Assembly (NCBI GenBank): GCA_963931865.1
Contig: OZ007518.1
Span: 6,750,570 to 6,814,569 of the forward strand
Reading direction: 5' to 3'
Length of the DNA: 64,000 nt
Source: Axinella damicornis
Taxonomy: Eukaryota; Porifera; Demospongiae; Axinellida; Axinellidae
Shown: piece by piece, positions 22,200-33,715 of the stretch
How the letters are laid out: the number at the start of each line of letters is the position of its first letter
Numbering within the stretch: the stretch's first letter is position 1
Translations under genes and position numbers: made by a program
The notes under the pieces: model-generated
The model's database searches: none
What the model was told of the DNA's origin: nothing
The model's input: only the letters and a program-made list of their open reading frames with translations

Positions 22200-22700
22200 T
22201 TTTTGAAAGGCAGAGACTAATGCTTTGGATTGCAGAAACAAGAGTGCTTCAAACAACACAACTGTGCCGTGAGGTTTAGTCTGTGGATCAAAATTTGTAA
22301 GAGCCACACCTTCTCTCACCAGCTTGTCGGTACACTTTGACAAGGATCTAGGATGCTATGTATGCAGCGTGGTCAACTGCTCAAAAGAAATGAACACCGC
22401 CCTCGAATAATTGCCACACCAAACTGAACTACAAAATACATAAACGCTGCTGTGTGGAAATTCCAAGTCAAGTATTGTTTGGCTGGCTGTTGCACCCTGC
22501 AGCTGTGGATAGGGAGCACCCTTGGCTACTCAGTGTCAGTGCTTGTTCAACCCTTTTTTTTTGGCTGCTAACACTGCCTATTCCACAGATAGTCAGACAG
22601 CAAATTTCATGGTGCCAAGCATTTATAGCCTTTGGTATTTTTTTTATTTATTCATACTGCCATGGTGAAGATCCACATTGAAATCCCCAGTGATCAAGAG
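22200..22700 (+). repeat. Dispersed repeat, copy B (tandem to A)
   Basis: It begins GAAAGGCAGAGACTAATGC like the middle of copy A and ends CATTGAAATCCCCAGTGATCA. It directly follows A. From 22710 to 23940 no recognised gene is present; 23853-23900 has a faint tRNA-like B box on the minus strand. Confidence 0.75.
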
Positions 22701-23949
22701 CAATAAAAATTGTCATGTCAGGTCACTTTTCCATCAGATACACAAACACCAAAGTAAAAAATGACCAGAATTATCAGAAAGGCGGAAGGCACAACAACGC
22801 CTAGCATTAGTGATGAGCGCAGTAACTCATCCAAAGATTATAAGCAGTAAATACTTTGGCTTCAACAGTCTGAACACTGTATATGCAGCAGCTGTCCATA
22901 CCATAATTGTTTTTTTGTGAAGTTCGGTTTAGAGTTGGAATCTAGCAAGTTGCAGTAGCAGTGAGTAGCTCTAGACTTCCCTTTTAGTTTTGCTATAGCG
23001 AGAATAGGCATAGTTCTAGCTGCTTTATTGGCTCCCAAGCTGCAGTTGCAAAAGTTTCAGAGGGCTAGTTGTAATTGCCTAAGTCCATATCAAAGCTAAC
23101 CAGTGCAAGCGATGTCGTTTGTAACATATTTCTAGAATTCGAACGACCTAAAAGACCCTCTCTATACCTGTTAGCCTGCGGCGATAACAAGGCTGTTGGA
23201 AGTGCAACAGATGGAAGCAAGCCAAGTTCGCTGAGCAGCAATGGTCGGCGAGTGTGCTGCCAACAAGCTGGCTATTTGTCATTTTATTGAAATTCCTCGC
23301 CAAGAACAGAGGCCCAGATGCCATCATTGTAGACGTGGTACCCTCTCATTATTGTGCAGTGCCTCAATAGAAAAACGACACCATTGACACATGTGACATA
23401 CGTGCTAGGGGGTGTGGCAATGCACACGCAGGGCATATGAAAATTAAAATTCCTTCTGAAGGCATTTCAGCCATTTATACGAAAATTTGTACCTACGAAA
23501 TTTCCTGCTATACACATAGTAACAGCACAGCTGTTACTGTTAACTCTGGTAAAGTATAAAAGAAAACTGCTCATTGATCATGAGGTCAACAATAAGATTG
23601 TGGCGATAAGAGGAGAGCGATAATGCGCATCCAAAGTCCCCCTTCCCCTTGACTGCTATAGTATGTCCGGGGCAAACTTGCTTTTTGCTGTATTGTATTG
23701 CCCACCTGTGTCCAAGGTGTGGGAGTGACCGAGGACCATACACAATGGATGGGGCCAAAATGTTACAAAGAGTAGGAAATAGCTGGAAAGGGCAGCTGAA
23801 ACGATTGCATCGACATCTACAAAGTGTTAATTGAATGCTGGAATAAGACTTGCTTACTAGGATTCAAACTCGCATCATGAGGTTTCCAGATGCAGGAATT
23901 ACCTGGCTTAAAAGGACTCAGTCTGTGATCATGAAAGGGTGGAACCCTA

Positions 23950-24410
23950 TGCTATGAATCACCATTAATTATAACACCGAAATAAGCGCTTTGAAAGGTA
24001 CACAGAACAGCTTTTCGCTCAATTCCCTTACAAAGACTATGTTGCAAGATTTCAATTTTATCAAAAGCCTTTCTTCAATAATAGTCAAACTGAACTATGT
24101 ATGCCCAGTGTATTAGCTCGCGTACAAACCAAATAAAACAAAAAAAGCCATTTGCGGAAATTCTAAGTGAAGTTTCATTTTCATTGTTTGGCTGTTGCAC
24201 CGCGCGTCAGCCCTGCTGCTGTGGATAGGGAGCACTCTCGGCTACTCAGTGTTTTTTTTTCAGCCCATTTTTCTGGCTGCTATCACTGCCTATTCCACTA
24301 ACAGACAGAGTCCAACAGCAAATTTCACGGTGCCCAACATTTATACATCTCGACATTTTTTATTAACCGGCACAATAATTCATATTGCCATGGTCAAGAT
24401 CCACATGAAG
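23950..24410 (+). repeat. Dispersed repeat, copy C, joined to LINE
   Basis: It opens with CACCATTAATTATAACACCG like copy A, skips the middle, and runs through CATATTGCCATGGTCAAGATC into the LINE relic at 24411. Identity to A and B is about 80-85% by eye. Confidence 0.7.
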
Positions 24411-25750
24411 TCCCCCGGTGATCAGGAGACTTGTCAAAACAAAGAACAACCTCAACAAGAGCAAGAAGAAATCGCCAGTGTGTGTATCTCAGGCTATTCA
24501 CTCGTCTGCAGGGACAGAAACCGTCATGATGGCAGCTGTATATCAAAAGTCATATCCACCTCGTTGCATCTCTCCCTCAAACTGTTGTTCACAGAGAACT
24601 GTTTACGTCGGACTTTTCTATCATCCACCTTCTGCTCTAAGCTCTGTCATCCATGAGCTCATTGCTAGCTCTTTTCATCCATGTAAGCTCAAGTCTGCCA
24701 TTTTATTTCGATATAAATCTCCTCAGGACAAATCATGTAAGCAAATACTCTTATCTTCCTGTCAGACCTTTGCCAGTAGTATGGTTTCTCCCAGGTGGTC
24801 ACTGAGCCAACTAGAATTACTGGCAAACCTCAACCACTAATTGATCATGTTTACTCGTCTGACATCTCACTATTGAAGTCCTGTCAAACACTGCCATCCA
24901 TTGCTTCCTCTGACCATAATTGTGTTCTGGTTCATCGGAGTGGACTTGTCTACCTGTTGGCAAATTCAGGATGTCTTTTCTGGTGTTCCACATTGATCAA
25001 CTTTTTATCTTGAAGCACTCACTGACTTCCAAGTTACAGCTGTATGCCTACTACATCCAACAGGACATTAACTCCGTTTCAAATGTCATCAAACAGTTGT
25101 CTTCAAAAACCTGTTCTATGCTCATTTCCAGACAGCACTGCCCTCCCTCTCCTTCCCAATCAAATCGGTTTCTTACTTGGGTGTCCAATTCTCCAGTAAC
25201 CTGTCCTGGGCTTCTCATATCACCTCTGTTTTGTTCCAAGGCTACTTCAGACTATTGTGCCCCACTGTGGGATCCTCAATTTGCACTCTACCACAATAAG
25301 CATGAAGCTGTCCAACAGTTTGCTGCAAGGGCTGTTATCCAGTCCTGGTCCAGAGAAACATCAGCTGATGACTTGACACAATCTCTAAATATAGCCACCA
25401 GGAGGAAGAAGCAGAAGGTTGCCCTCTGACTATTCCATCATTAATATTTCTCCATCTTTTTTTTTTTTACTTCCTATTCCTCACCTCATCTCAGACATAA
25501 TTATTCTTAACCTTTGCCATCACTCACTCCACTGCACATTTTCTGTAAGTGTTGTTCCTGTTTGGAGTTGTTTATCACCAAACATTGTTACTTGAATTTT
25601 GATGTACATTTGTCCATACTAGATTTCATCTTCCTTTTGTATGCATCTGCCATTGTCTTGCAGTTGTGCATTATTTATATTTCTTTTTGGGCACCTTAGT
25701 ATTAGCCTCAGGCTAGTTGGCTACACCCTAATGTACCAAAAAAAAAAGAG
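24411..25750 (+). pseudogene. LINE (CR1/Jockey-like) relic: endonuclease and RT tail
   Basis: In successive frames: CSQRTVYVGLFYHPPSALSS and DKSCKQILLSSCQTF (24590-24780), then VTEPTRITGKPQPLIDHVY and LPSIASSDHNCVLVH (24790-24950), which are the middle and the SDH motif of the APE-type endonuclease. The catalytic RT core is missing. YCAPLWDPQFALYHNKHEAV and FAARAVIQSWSRE (25255-25370) are the C-terminal domain of the same class of protein. A roughly 300-bp A/T-rich tail ends in a short A run at 25739-25748. At least three frameshifts and an internal deletion make it dead. Confidence 0.78.
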
Positions 25751-25811
25751 AAGGTCGATGCTTTGGATTGCAGAAACAAGAACCCAGGGGCGTAGACACG
25801 TTTATAAGAGT

Positions 25812-25854
<43 letters not shown>
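25812..25854 (+). repeat. Poly-G tract, 43 bases
   Basis: The longest G run in the window, in an unannotated segment just after the LINE tail. The reverse strand would read as poly-proline, an artefact. Confidence 0.9.
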
Positions 25855-26359
25855 CTTGGATGGAAGGTTCGCGTGCGTAGTGTGCACAAAATTTTTGGAG
25901 TGTCCGCGCACAAAGCGCACGCAATTTTTTTTTAGCATAAAGGTGCGTGTATTTTTAAGTAACATTTAATACGCACCTGCACTGAAATCTTCAAGTAAGG
26001 TGGAGAGAGAAGCTTCTGTGAGGTAGTGAAGGCAGTAAAGTTGATCCTCGTTATGCCTGCAACAAATACTGTGAGTGCACTGTGCAGATTAAAATCCTGG
26101 TTGCGTACAACCACTTCCCAAGCTCACAAGCTCAACCACTTCCCATGCAAGCTCGCCTTAACTGGAGTATGATTCTACAAAACAGAAAACTGATGGTCTT
26201 GAGATGAACAGAATAGCAAATGAGTTTCTATCTCGTAACCAAAGTCGTATATATAAATTTCATGTATAGAAAAACTGGTGCCTCAATCTGTGCACATGTG
26301 ACTGTCTCATTCCCAGCGGATCAAAAAATAATAATCCACCCACACAAGGAGGGCAAAAG

Positions 26360-26475
26360 TGGCAGCCAAAAAAAAAAGAGGCAAAAGCGCTCATAACTCC
26401 ACCAAAAAGGTGCACAAAATTATACGTTAGGGTCAGTCAAAATTACAATGCTGACGGTGTAGTCAGAATTTGCCC
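26360..26475 (+). repeat. Dispersed repeat, family R1
   Basis: GCGCTCATAACTCCACCA and ACGGTGTAGTCAGAATT match 47580-47680 (CACTCATATCTCCACCA, GAGGTGTAGTCAAAATC). No gene was recognised from 26.5 to 27.6 kb. Confidence 0.55.
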
Positions 26476-28162
26476 AGGAGGTTAATATAATATTATGGCT
26501 ATCTTTAACACTTTGCACGTGTTTAGTTTGTGTTGGATAACGTAACGTCCTGAAGTACTCAAAGTGTTGTTTGCTAAGCGTAGCTGGCCGTAAAGAGAGC
26601 CTCAAAATTTAATAGCAGTCCAAAGTTTCTTACAGCTGCTGAGAGTAGATAGCTTGTTACCTTGTTGATTCTTGCCCAATACTAGTACTCAGTCGGTTCA
26701 AGCCATCAGGATGTCTAACACATATTGAGGTGGTGAGCAACCGAGCAGCTGTGGTTGAGATTGCCTTGTACACTTACTTACACACCAAGCGAGAAACTCA
26801 CACTGGTCACTTGTTGACACACAGAATGCTTGTCTCCACAGGCAGTCATTTCGCACAATTGTATACTTCCTGTTGTAGCATTTACTTACATAAGCAGAAG
26901 CCAGGTACTGATAGGAGATGCCCTACTTTCGGTATAGGGCCATAGGGAGTGACTTGCTGTTACTGGCTGTGCCTTGACAATTGTGTGTGCACATAAATGT
27001 GCACTTCGCATAGAAAGTGTTAATAATTACCTACCAGTATAGTGTAACGAGTGGCAACCACACTACTGGTAGCTGGCGCTTAGCACAAGCACAGCTTGTT
27101 AACGCATCTGCATTCCATATAGCAGGACCTGCCTGCCCTGCTCAGCTATATTAAGGATTTATACGAAAAGCAAACACTTGCTAAGAATTAGAAAATGTGG
27201 TATGTTTGCCATGGCATCCTTATGCACGCAAAGTGCTTGAAGGATAAGAACAATGGAAAGAATTATAACTGGGAGCTTCGCTGTGGATTTTCTGTTGGCG
27301 ATAGGTCGTGTGTTGATCGATCGTGCGCACTGGACTCACAGAAGCAGCTGTCTCTTACTGTAGACTACGTATCAAGCGCCCACCCCCCTCTTCACGCAAA
27401 AGTTACTGCACAGGGTTCAAAAGCAGTGTAGTAAGGCCCAGCCATCACAAAAGTCTTGAGCAGCATTTCTAAGTTAGCCCTGTAAGGTGCATCCAATTTA
27501 CAGTGAAGCATGAGCTACGATGTGCTTCCTCTGTCAAGCTTTTGGACAAAGACGCGCGATTGTGAAAATATTTATAGCCTGTCATTGATGTTCACTGCTT
27601 ACCGCAGCGCTTGTTGTTTATACAGTGCGGAATGTGTGGGCGGATACTGCATGCTTTATTATTAGTCTGAGTACATATCTAAACCCCCTAGGCTGTTCAG
27701 CGGCGTTCTAATGTCCCCAAACCCTGGACGCTTAATACGTACTCTACGGTATATATGCGAAATATATAAGGAAACAGATCGATCCGTTGTACTATACAAT
27801 TTGTGTGTCCATAACTGGTTTGACCGACCCAAGCAGCCACTATCTGCCCATGTCACCTCGCATAGGATTTGTCTTGTAATGTGTTAGACAGAAGATATCT
27901 TCCAAAAGCTGTTATAACTGAGCCATTTATATACGTACGTACACCGACAAACAAGCTGTGTTAGACATGTATACGTGTCACTCTTCACAATAATGGCAAA
28001 AATAGGACCATCACAACAAGACAGATTTTGAATGTAAACAGGAAGTAGCACCTCCACTGGGTGATGTCATAATCATGTTTTCACCATTTCATGAGCTGGT
28101 ACCAAGTTTCACTTGTGTTTACCCTGCACACACACTTATAGATTGATGACATCAACGCCCAG

Positions 28163-28783
28163 CTGGGCCAGGGGAGGACCAGGACTGGGACTAAGAGGCA
28201 GAGGGAGCCTGAGCAAACAACATCAAAACGTGCTCGGCTCACCTCCGCCTCTGCCTCCGGGCCCGGTCCTGGGTCCTCCCAACCTCCGCCGCCCAACACC
28301 ACCCCCTCCACCCAAGGCCCTTCCACCCAAGGCCCCTCCACCCAAGGCAACACCACCCAAGGCCCCTCCACCCAAGGCCCTTCCACCCAAGGCCCCTCCA
28401 CCCAAGGCCCCTCCATCCAAGGCCCCTCCACCCAAGGCAACACCACCCAAGGCCCCTCCACCCAAGGCCCCTCCACCCAAGGCCCCTCCACCCAAGGCCC
28501 CTCCATCCAAGGCCCCTCCACCCAAGGCCCCTCCACCCAAGGCCCCTCCACCCAAGGCCCCTCCACCCAAGGCCCCTCCACCCAAGGCCCCTCCACCCAA
28601 GGCACCTCCACCCAAGGCCCCTCCGCCCAAGGCCCCTCCACCCAAGGCCCTTCCACCCAAGGCAACACCACCCAAGGCCCCTCCACCCAAGGCCCCTCCA
28701 CCCAAGGCAACACCACCCAAGGCACCTCCACCCAAGGCCCCTCCGCCCAAGGCCAACCTCCTCCACCGCCCAAGCCCACACAG
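28163..28783 (+). CDS. Repeat-bearing exon, copy 2 (in-frame internal exon candidate)
   Basis: The acceptor is CAACGCCCAG|CTGGGC and the donor ACACAG|GTAAAG. Length is 621 nt, exactly 207 codons, so splicing phase is 0 at both ends. Reading from the acceptor gives LGQGRTRTGTKRQREPEQTT, then SKRARL (basic, NLS-like), SGPGPGSSQPPPPN, then about 30 GPSTQG-type 5-residue units with a few NTTQG, ending QPPPPPKPTQ. The next exon could begin at TTTTAG|GATCATGTATAT about 165 bp on. No promoter or further exons were placed and I do not recognise the protein. The 14 bp absent from copy 1 are present here, so this copy keeps the frame. It remains possible that the locus is non-coding. Confidence 0.4.
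28306..28757 (+). repeat. 15-bp minisatellite, about 30 units
   Basis: The unit is GGCCCCTCCACCCAA with variants GGCAACACCACCCAA and GGCCCTTCCACCCAA. It occupies the same place as the 24-bp array of copy 1 and shares its CCACCCAAGGC core. Confidence 0.92.
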
Positions 28784-29070
28784 GTAAAGTTTTCCAGTCA
28801 TGTAAACTGGTGAGCAAAGGACTGAAGCCATCATTAAAATATAATATGAAACAATTCTGAGAGTTCTATTATGATGCCACTTCAGTGTCACAGGACTATT
28901 ACCTGCCCACATAAATGTTCGAGCTCTTAATCGACTCTGCTTCTTTTAGGATCATGTATATTTTCTGTTTGAATGGATACTGGCTGGGATGAATTTACTG
29001 AATGGCAATTGCAGTAACTTAAACAGTCAAAATTAATGAGGACCTCTTTAAAGGCTGGCTGGGTCAGTTT

Positions 29071-30350
29071 AGAAATACGCGTGCTTTGTGTATCTATGGA
29101 AATGATTGCACACAGCACCAGTTGTCATGTGATTGTGGCTACATTATGGCATAATGTTTTTTTGTTGCCTTGACATCAGCGAGCTTGTTGCATGCATGGG
29201 ATTGTGAGAGAGATATTATCATGCTGTATTAAGTTGTTCAGCATACATACGTATACACATGGCATTGGTGAAGTATGACTTGTCTACCTATACCTAACAC
29301 ACTTTAGCTAGTTCGCTTTCAAATGCAAGGCAACAGGGCTCTAGCTCACTCTCCATCTAAAATACCTCCTTTCAGCAAGTGCATCCCAGTGTTCCTTGGA
29401 AAGTTGTGTGATCCCAAATATGAGCGGGTCAGGTCAATTAAGACCCAGAGAGCCAATAGCCCACCTGTAATATTGACACTGAGTAATGACTAGAACTCCG
29501 CTGCATGTGGGGTCCCAGTCCTGAACTCACTTCAGATAATATCAATCCTCTTGAAAGTTGACCGTGTGTTGTTGCAGTAACATGGCTTTTAAAAGGATTT
29601 CAAGAATGTTATAATCATAGACTAGTATTCTAGCATCTGCGCATTAATTGTAGTGCATCGGCACACAGAACGGCTGCAGTGCAGTGGGTGCGTAAAAATG
29701 GCTGCTCACAGCACAGTGTGTAGCTGGTATTGCATCGAACTTCTTCATCAGTGGCAGCATGCATCTTAAGTACGCCTTGTGCGCGTAGATTATTCCGGAA
29801 TGCGAAACGTAATTATTTATTTTCAGTGCTTTCTAGTGCCTATTGTACAACAGCTAGAAGCAAGTAGCAGCAAGATACACTTGTCTAAGAAAGTACCATA
29901 AGTGTGAAGGATAACAAAGGAACAGAGAGAGCACTGTAAGTGTATAATATTAACGGTACAACGTAGACAAACCATCGATCCAAAATTATAGATCGTTATT
30001 AATGCTCAGTTCGAGTGCGTAGGTGCTGTTCACCCGTTGTGCTTCATAGTCGCTGCTGCTCTAGAAGAAGCATCCCTCTCAGTGTTGGCATTTGACCGGT
30101 GTTTGTAGATGTCACATAACCGGAGATACAGAGCGTTGAATCTAGCCATCTTATAGTGTGTTGACTGTAGCTCATGATGGTGTTCTTGCAACTTCACACC
30201 TCTTGCAATGCAGTATATTGCACATGCGCACAATAGTTATATTGAATGAAGTTTGATCTAGCTGAACAGTATGTGCATGTAACAATCCCCTTCACTCACC
30301 CTTATCTCCATCTTCCTTCCCCAGCCGCCAATACGTGGATTCTCAATCAA
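29071..30350. other. No supported gene
   Basis: Only short, mutually overlapping frames are present. I see no transposon motif, repeat structure or splice-consistent ORF in this stretch. Confidence 0.5.
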
Positions 30351-30352
30351 TC

Positions 30353-30662
30353 TGATCCGTCGTCGGCTCACTAACCCCCTCCACCCCGTCCTCCCACCCC
30401 CACCCCTCCCACTCCCCACCCCTCCCCCCTTGTCCTCCCCACCCCCACCCCTCCCACCCCCACCCCTCCCCCCCCTCCCGTCCCCCCCATCCAAGCATCC
30501 CCTCCCCTCGTCCAACCTCCCCTCCCGACCCTAGCCCAAACACTCGCCTCCCCCTTGCCTCCCCCTACCACGTACCCAGCGTCTCCATCCTCCTCCCGTC
30601 TCTATCCCCCCTGCCACTCTCCCTCGGTCGTCTGCCCCTCCGTCAGTGATAGGACGGGGGGG

Positions 30663-30700
<38 letters not shown>

Positions 30701-30718
30701 GGTGCCGACGACGGATCA
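30353..30718. mobile_element. Inverted-repeat structure with C-rich and G-rich arms
   Basis: Terminal TGATCCGTCGTCGGC (30353-30367) is exactly inverted at 30704-30718. The left interior is an almost pure C/T tract (about 30370-30540, CCACCCC and CCTCCC units); the right interior has a 35-base G run (30665-30699). Folding would pair C-rich with G-rich arms. No target duplication was identified. Confidence 0.6.
30665..30699 (+). repeat. Poly-G tract, 35 bases
   Basis: Part of the G-rich arm of the inverted structure at 30353-30718. Confidence 0.9.
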
Positions 30719-30769
30719 CTGCCGCCACATGAAGCTCATCATGGTCTGGTTATGAAGGTATGCACACCC

Positions 30770-31400
30770 CCTTTGCACACACCTGTGCACACCACCACCT
30801 ACGTACTCAGTATGCTCTCAGCTATATAGTTCCTTGGGTGAGAATTTTAACACTGCCCAAAGCTTCCCAGGAGTGTTTGAAGTCGGAATGGGAGGGCTCT
30901 ATCCTACCTCTATGCCTCTGCCTGGGAACGATGCTATGATCACTGCTGTCAGTGCTTCCATGTCTTAATCTATGGCATCAGTGATTGTGCGTTTATACTG
31001 TGCATAAGTGATCACTGCTGTCCGTGCTGTGTCAGTGACCATGCAGATGTGCTGGTAAAAGCCAGCAGTAGTCACATGACATACCACAGCTGCAGCCTTG
31101 TTCCCAGACCCTACCACCTGGTTTCTGAGTGTTTTCAGTATGCGAAGATGGCCAGGAAACGCTCGGATACTGAAGGTGGAAATTGGGCTCATGACTGTTC
31201 AAGTAACTCTATGGCATTGGCTACTTAGTTGGCAGCTGCACAGTCTGATCGATGTATGCCTCCCTCACATTTCTGGAATCTGCATGTCACTATTTTTTAT
31301 GATCTTGTGGGTATTATTCAAATAATGCAGAAATTAAGGTCACTAGTATATTCAGTTTCACGCTCAGTTTACTGCCCGAATATACTCAGTAAACTAACTG
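30770..31400 (+). repeat. Dispersed repeat, inverted partner of 63080-63600
   Basis: In reverse complement it matches 63080-63600 block by block: GCACACCACCACCTACGTAC, CACTGCCCAAAGCTTCCCAG, GAGGGCTCTAT, GTGACCATGCAGA, ACCACCTGGTTTCTGAGT, AAACGCTCGGATACTGAAGG and CTATGGCATTGGCTACTTAG. Both copies contain Mutator-like terminus fragments (CTGCCTGGGAACGATGCTAT). Confidence 0.8.
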
Positions 31401-32480
31401 TATATTCAGGTTCACACGTTAAACTCACTCAGTAAATTGACTGTAATTTCACGTTCATGCTCGGTAAAATCACTCAGTAATCTCACTTCATTTCAGGTTC
31501 ATACTCAGTAAACTCACTGTATAATTATTACACAGAACACTTGTTGTTGACTGCAACGTTGCTTGCACCAGTACATACATCTGAGCGGGCTACATGCACA
31601 CTAACGCTGACTCACAACCACCTCACACACACAGCTGAAACTCTACTGAGGCCATTGAACATGGGTCCATCTCCAAGGAGTATGAGACAGCACTGATGGA
31701 AGAACACACATTCACTTTCCCCTCGTATGATGTGGTGAGGGAGATAACCACTAGGAAACATGCTTGTCCCACCATTTATGAGCTGCACAGACATTGTGAC
31801 TGTATTTGGCTGTTTCTTCCAGCGATTTCGTAACATTAACCTTGGCCCCACCTCACAACAGAAAGCTGTTGCATATACTGTAAGCAGTCACTCCATACAC
31901 GAACACAGTATATGCAATAGCACAAGTTGGATGTGCATCAGCACGACAATTGCAGCTGCACTGTATCCTGCAGACATTCCACACCGGGTGTGCATTCTAT
32001 GAGTACCTCTAGTTTACAAATTGTGCTCGCACAGCTACCAGTCAGCTACTTACTCAAACACGGACCCTGAGTCACATGATCAAACAGTATGCAGCAGGAA
32101 GCTTCCGCTTCCAATGGTAGACATGACATTGTAGGTAGGTCACCTTGGGGGTTCCCGGAGGACGGGGGGCTGCCCTCTTCACCACGATTTTAGGTAGATT
32201 TCGGTGGATCTGTATAGAAGTAAAGCAGAACAAGACAGAATTGATAGTGATGTGTTCCCAAGGAATTTCTGTAGCTGAAGTGAACATGCGTATATCACGC
32301 TGTCCAGCTGCTGCTAATCTTTGTTAACTCTCATACAGTACCTGCCAGTACTAGGAGGGACTGTATGTACGTGTGTATTCAACACACCAGCGGAATTCGT
32401 CGCCTTCAAGTGCTAGGACGCATGTTGACTGACTGTTGCTACATAGCAACGCACATAATTATGGCCCACCCACACGATAA
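31400..32480. other. No supported gene
   Basis: Degenerate AGTAAACTCACT-type short repeats occur at 31370-31530. The rest shows no motif I can name. Confidence 0.45.
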
Positions 32481-32489
32481 GTGATACAT

Positions 32490-32865
32490 ACAAGTAGCTT
32501 CGCTCACTTTGTGTGCTCAGCTACTGCTTTCTCAGTCGCCTACGCGAGCTTGAGTGCTGCGATGGTCAGCTCTCTGCACAGAGTTCTGACAAATTCTCAA
32601 CTCCACTCCCCGATTGTGCCTGCTTCAGCTGCTGCTCCCCGACTGCATCAACTTCAGTTGCTGCTCCCCGACAGTATCCACTTTACTTGCTGCTCCCCGA
32701 TTGTACCCACTTCAGCTGCTGCTCCCAGCCCCCAGCCATTCTGGAAGGTTTGAGCCCCATCCCAGCATTCGCGAGCATTCTTCGTGGAGTTCGAGGCTCG
32801 GAGGTTGCAGTCAAGTTGTGCATCACTAGTCTAGTCCCACCCCCAAACATCCCACCTCTGTTATT
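32490..32865 (-). repeat. Interspersed minisatellite element, copy 1 (inverted)
   Basis: On the minus strand it ends GAAGCTACTTGT at 32490. Its core has about five units of roughly 30 bp around GGAGCAGCAGCTGAAGTGG, preceded by CCTCGAACTCCACGAAG and a GTGGGACTAGACTAG lead. It faces copy 2 head to head. Confidence 0.75.
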
Positions 32866-33052
32866 AGAAAAACATGGACGGACAGCACACACACCTAAAA
32901 TTTGATAGCTATACCATGTGGCAGATACAGCCCCTCGCCCTCGGGGCAGTGCGCCCCTCGAGTTTGGCGTACTGATCCCACAAACCATGCAGCGCCGACT
33001 GTCATGCTATATCTGAAACGTACACTGAGTGTCAACACTGAGTGTCAATACA

Positions 33053-33325
33053 TTAAGATTTTAACGTGTGTGTGTGTGTGTGTGTGAGTGACGGAAGTGG
33101 GACATTCGTGGGGCGGGACTAGACTGGTGACGCGCGACCTTCGTACTTCAATTATTTACTGAACCTCGAACTCTAGAGCAGCTGAAGCAGACACAAGCAG
33201 CAAGCAGCAGCCGAAGCGGATGCAATCGCCGGGAGCAGCAGTCTGCACAGAGAGCTGTTTGGCGCCGGAATAGTCACGTAGGCGAACAAGGGGAAGTAGC
33301 TGAGCGAGCGAAGCTACTTGTAATG
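33053..33325 (+). repeat. Interspersed minisatellite element, copy 2
   Basis: Order: TAAGATTTTAACGTG, a (GT)n stretch, GACGGAAGTGGGACATTCGT, CCTCGAACTC, about three GAGCAGC-AGCCGAAGCGG units, CTGCACAGAGAGCTGT, and the terminal GAGCGAAGCTACTTGTAATG. It has the same boundaries as copy 3. Confidence 0.8.
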
Positions 33326-33360
33326 TAACATTCATCACTGGGCAGCATGCAGCTAAGCAG

Positions 33361-33500
33361 TCTTGTTGGTCATGAAAACACTCGAAGATGAACGGTATGT
33401 GGTTATAAATGCTTATAAGTGTACCGTTTCTGAGATTTGGAGAGATTTTTTTTGTATTAGCGTATATTGTGTGTCTGTCGTATGCCTACATATAGAGTCT
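33361..33500 (+). repeat. Dispersed repeat, inverted partner of 42782-42924
   Basis: Nearly identical to the reverse complement of 42782-42924, starting TCTTGTTGGTCATGAAAACA. Both copies keep an open stretch (VMKTLEDERYVVI), but the match is just as high at the DNA level, so coding selection is not shown. Confidence 0.75.
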
Positions 33501-33654
33501 ATGATGCCGTACTTCAATAAAATATTGTATTGTATTAATGCGGTAGCCCACAAGGGTATAAAAATGCTCCAATTTTGCACGCGGAAATGTATTTACGAAT
33601 AATTAATGAGTTAGAAAAACCGAAAGAAAAAATAAAAAAACAGTTTCTTTTTCT

Positions 33655-33715
33655 GGATTCGAACCCCCGACGGGCGTACTACAATGTGCGCGCACTGCAG
33701 ACTACACCACGGCAC
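33655..33715 (-). ncRNA. tRNA-derived SINE head or tRNA pseudogene
   Basis: The reverse strand reads GTGGTGTAGTCTGCAGTGCG (A-box-like) and, about 35 nt on, GGGTTCGAATCC (consensus B box). The 3' acceptor strand does not pair with the 5' end and A/T-rich sequence follows, so it is not an intact tRNA. Confidence 0.5.

Larger units (their letters stand above)
27648..29070 (+). repeat. Segmental duplication, copy 2
   Basis: Direct copy of 19840-21192. The non-repeat parts differ by scattered substitutions and small indels, implying a fairly recent event. A minus-strand open stretch at 27662-27856 is conserved with 19853-20053 but begins at GTG, so it is not called as a gene. The 3' limit is CTGGGTCAGTTTA. 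Confidence 0.9.

Noticed and set aside
25708..25965. Poly-proline frame
   Set aside because: Reverse-strand translation of a 43-base G run.
28081..28912. Long Gly/Trp/Pro-rich frames on both strands across the 15-bp array, including a PPPKA repeat frame
   Set aside because: Same reason. The PPPKA frame also does not continue into the conserved QPPPPPKPTQ end and splice donor.
30258..30755. Gly-rich and Pro-rich frames
   Set aside because: Produced by the C/T-rich and poly-G tracts.
31092..31200. Further full Mutator-like MITE around 30911-31110
   Set aside because: The two terminus-like fragments face away from each other and lack 9-bp duplications.
32490..33325. CRISPR-like array of about 30-bp units
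   Set aside because: Units are contiguous and degenerate with no spacers, and the genome is eukaryotic; it is a minisatellite.
33361..33602. Candidate conserved exon (VMKTLEDERYVVI)
   Set aside because: The inverted copy at 42782-42924 is nearly identical at the DNA level and contains non-silent changes, so this is a repeat and not evidence of coding selection.
33655..33715. Functional tRNA gene
   Set aside because: A and B boxes are present but the acceptor stem does not pair and the 3' end is missing.
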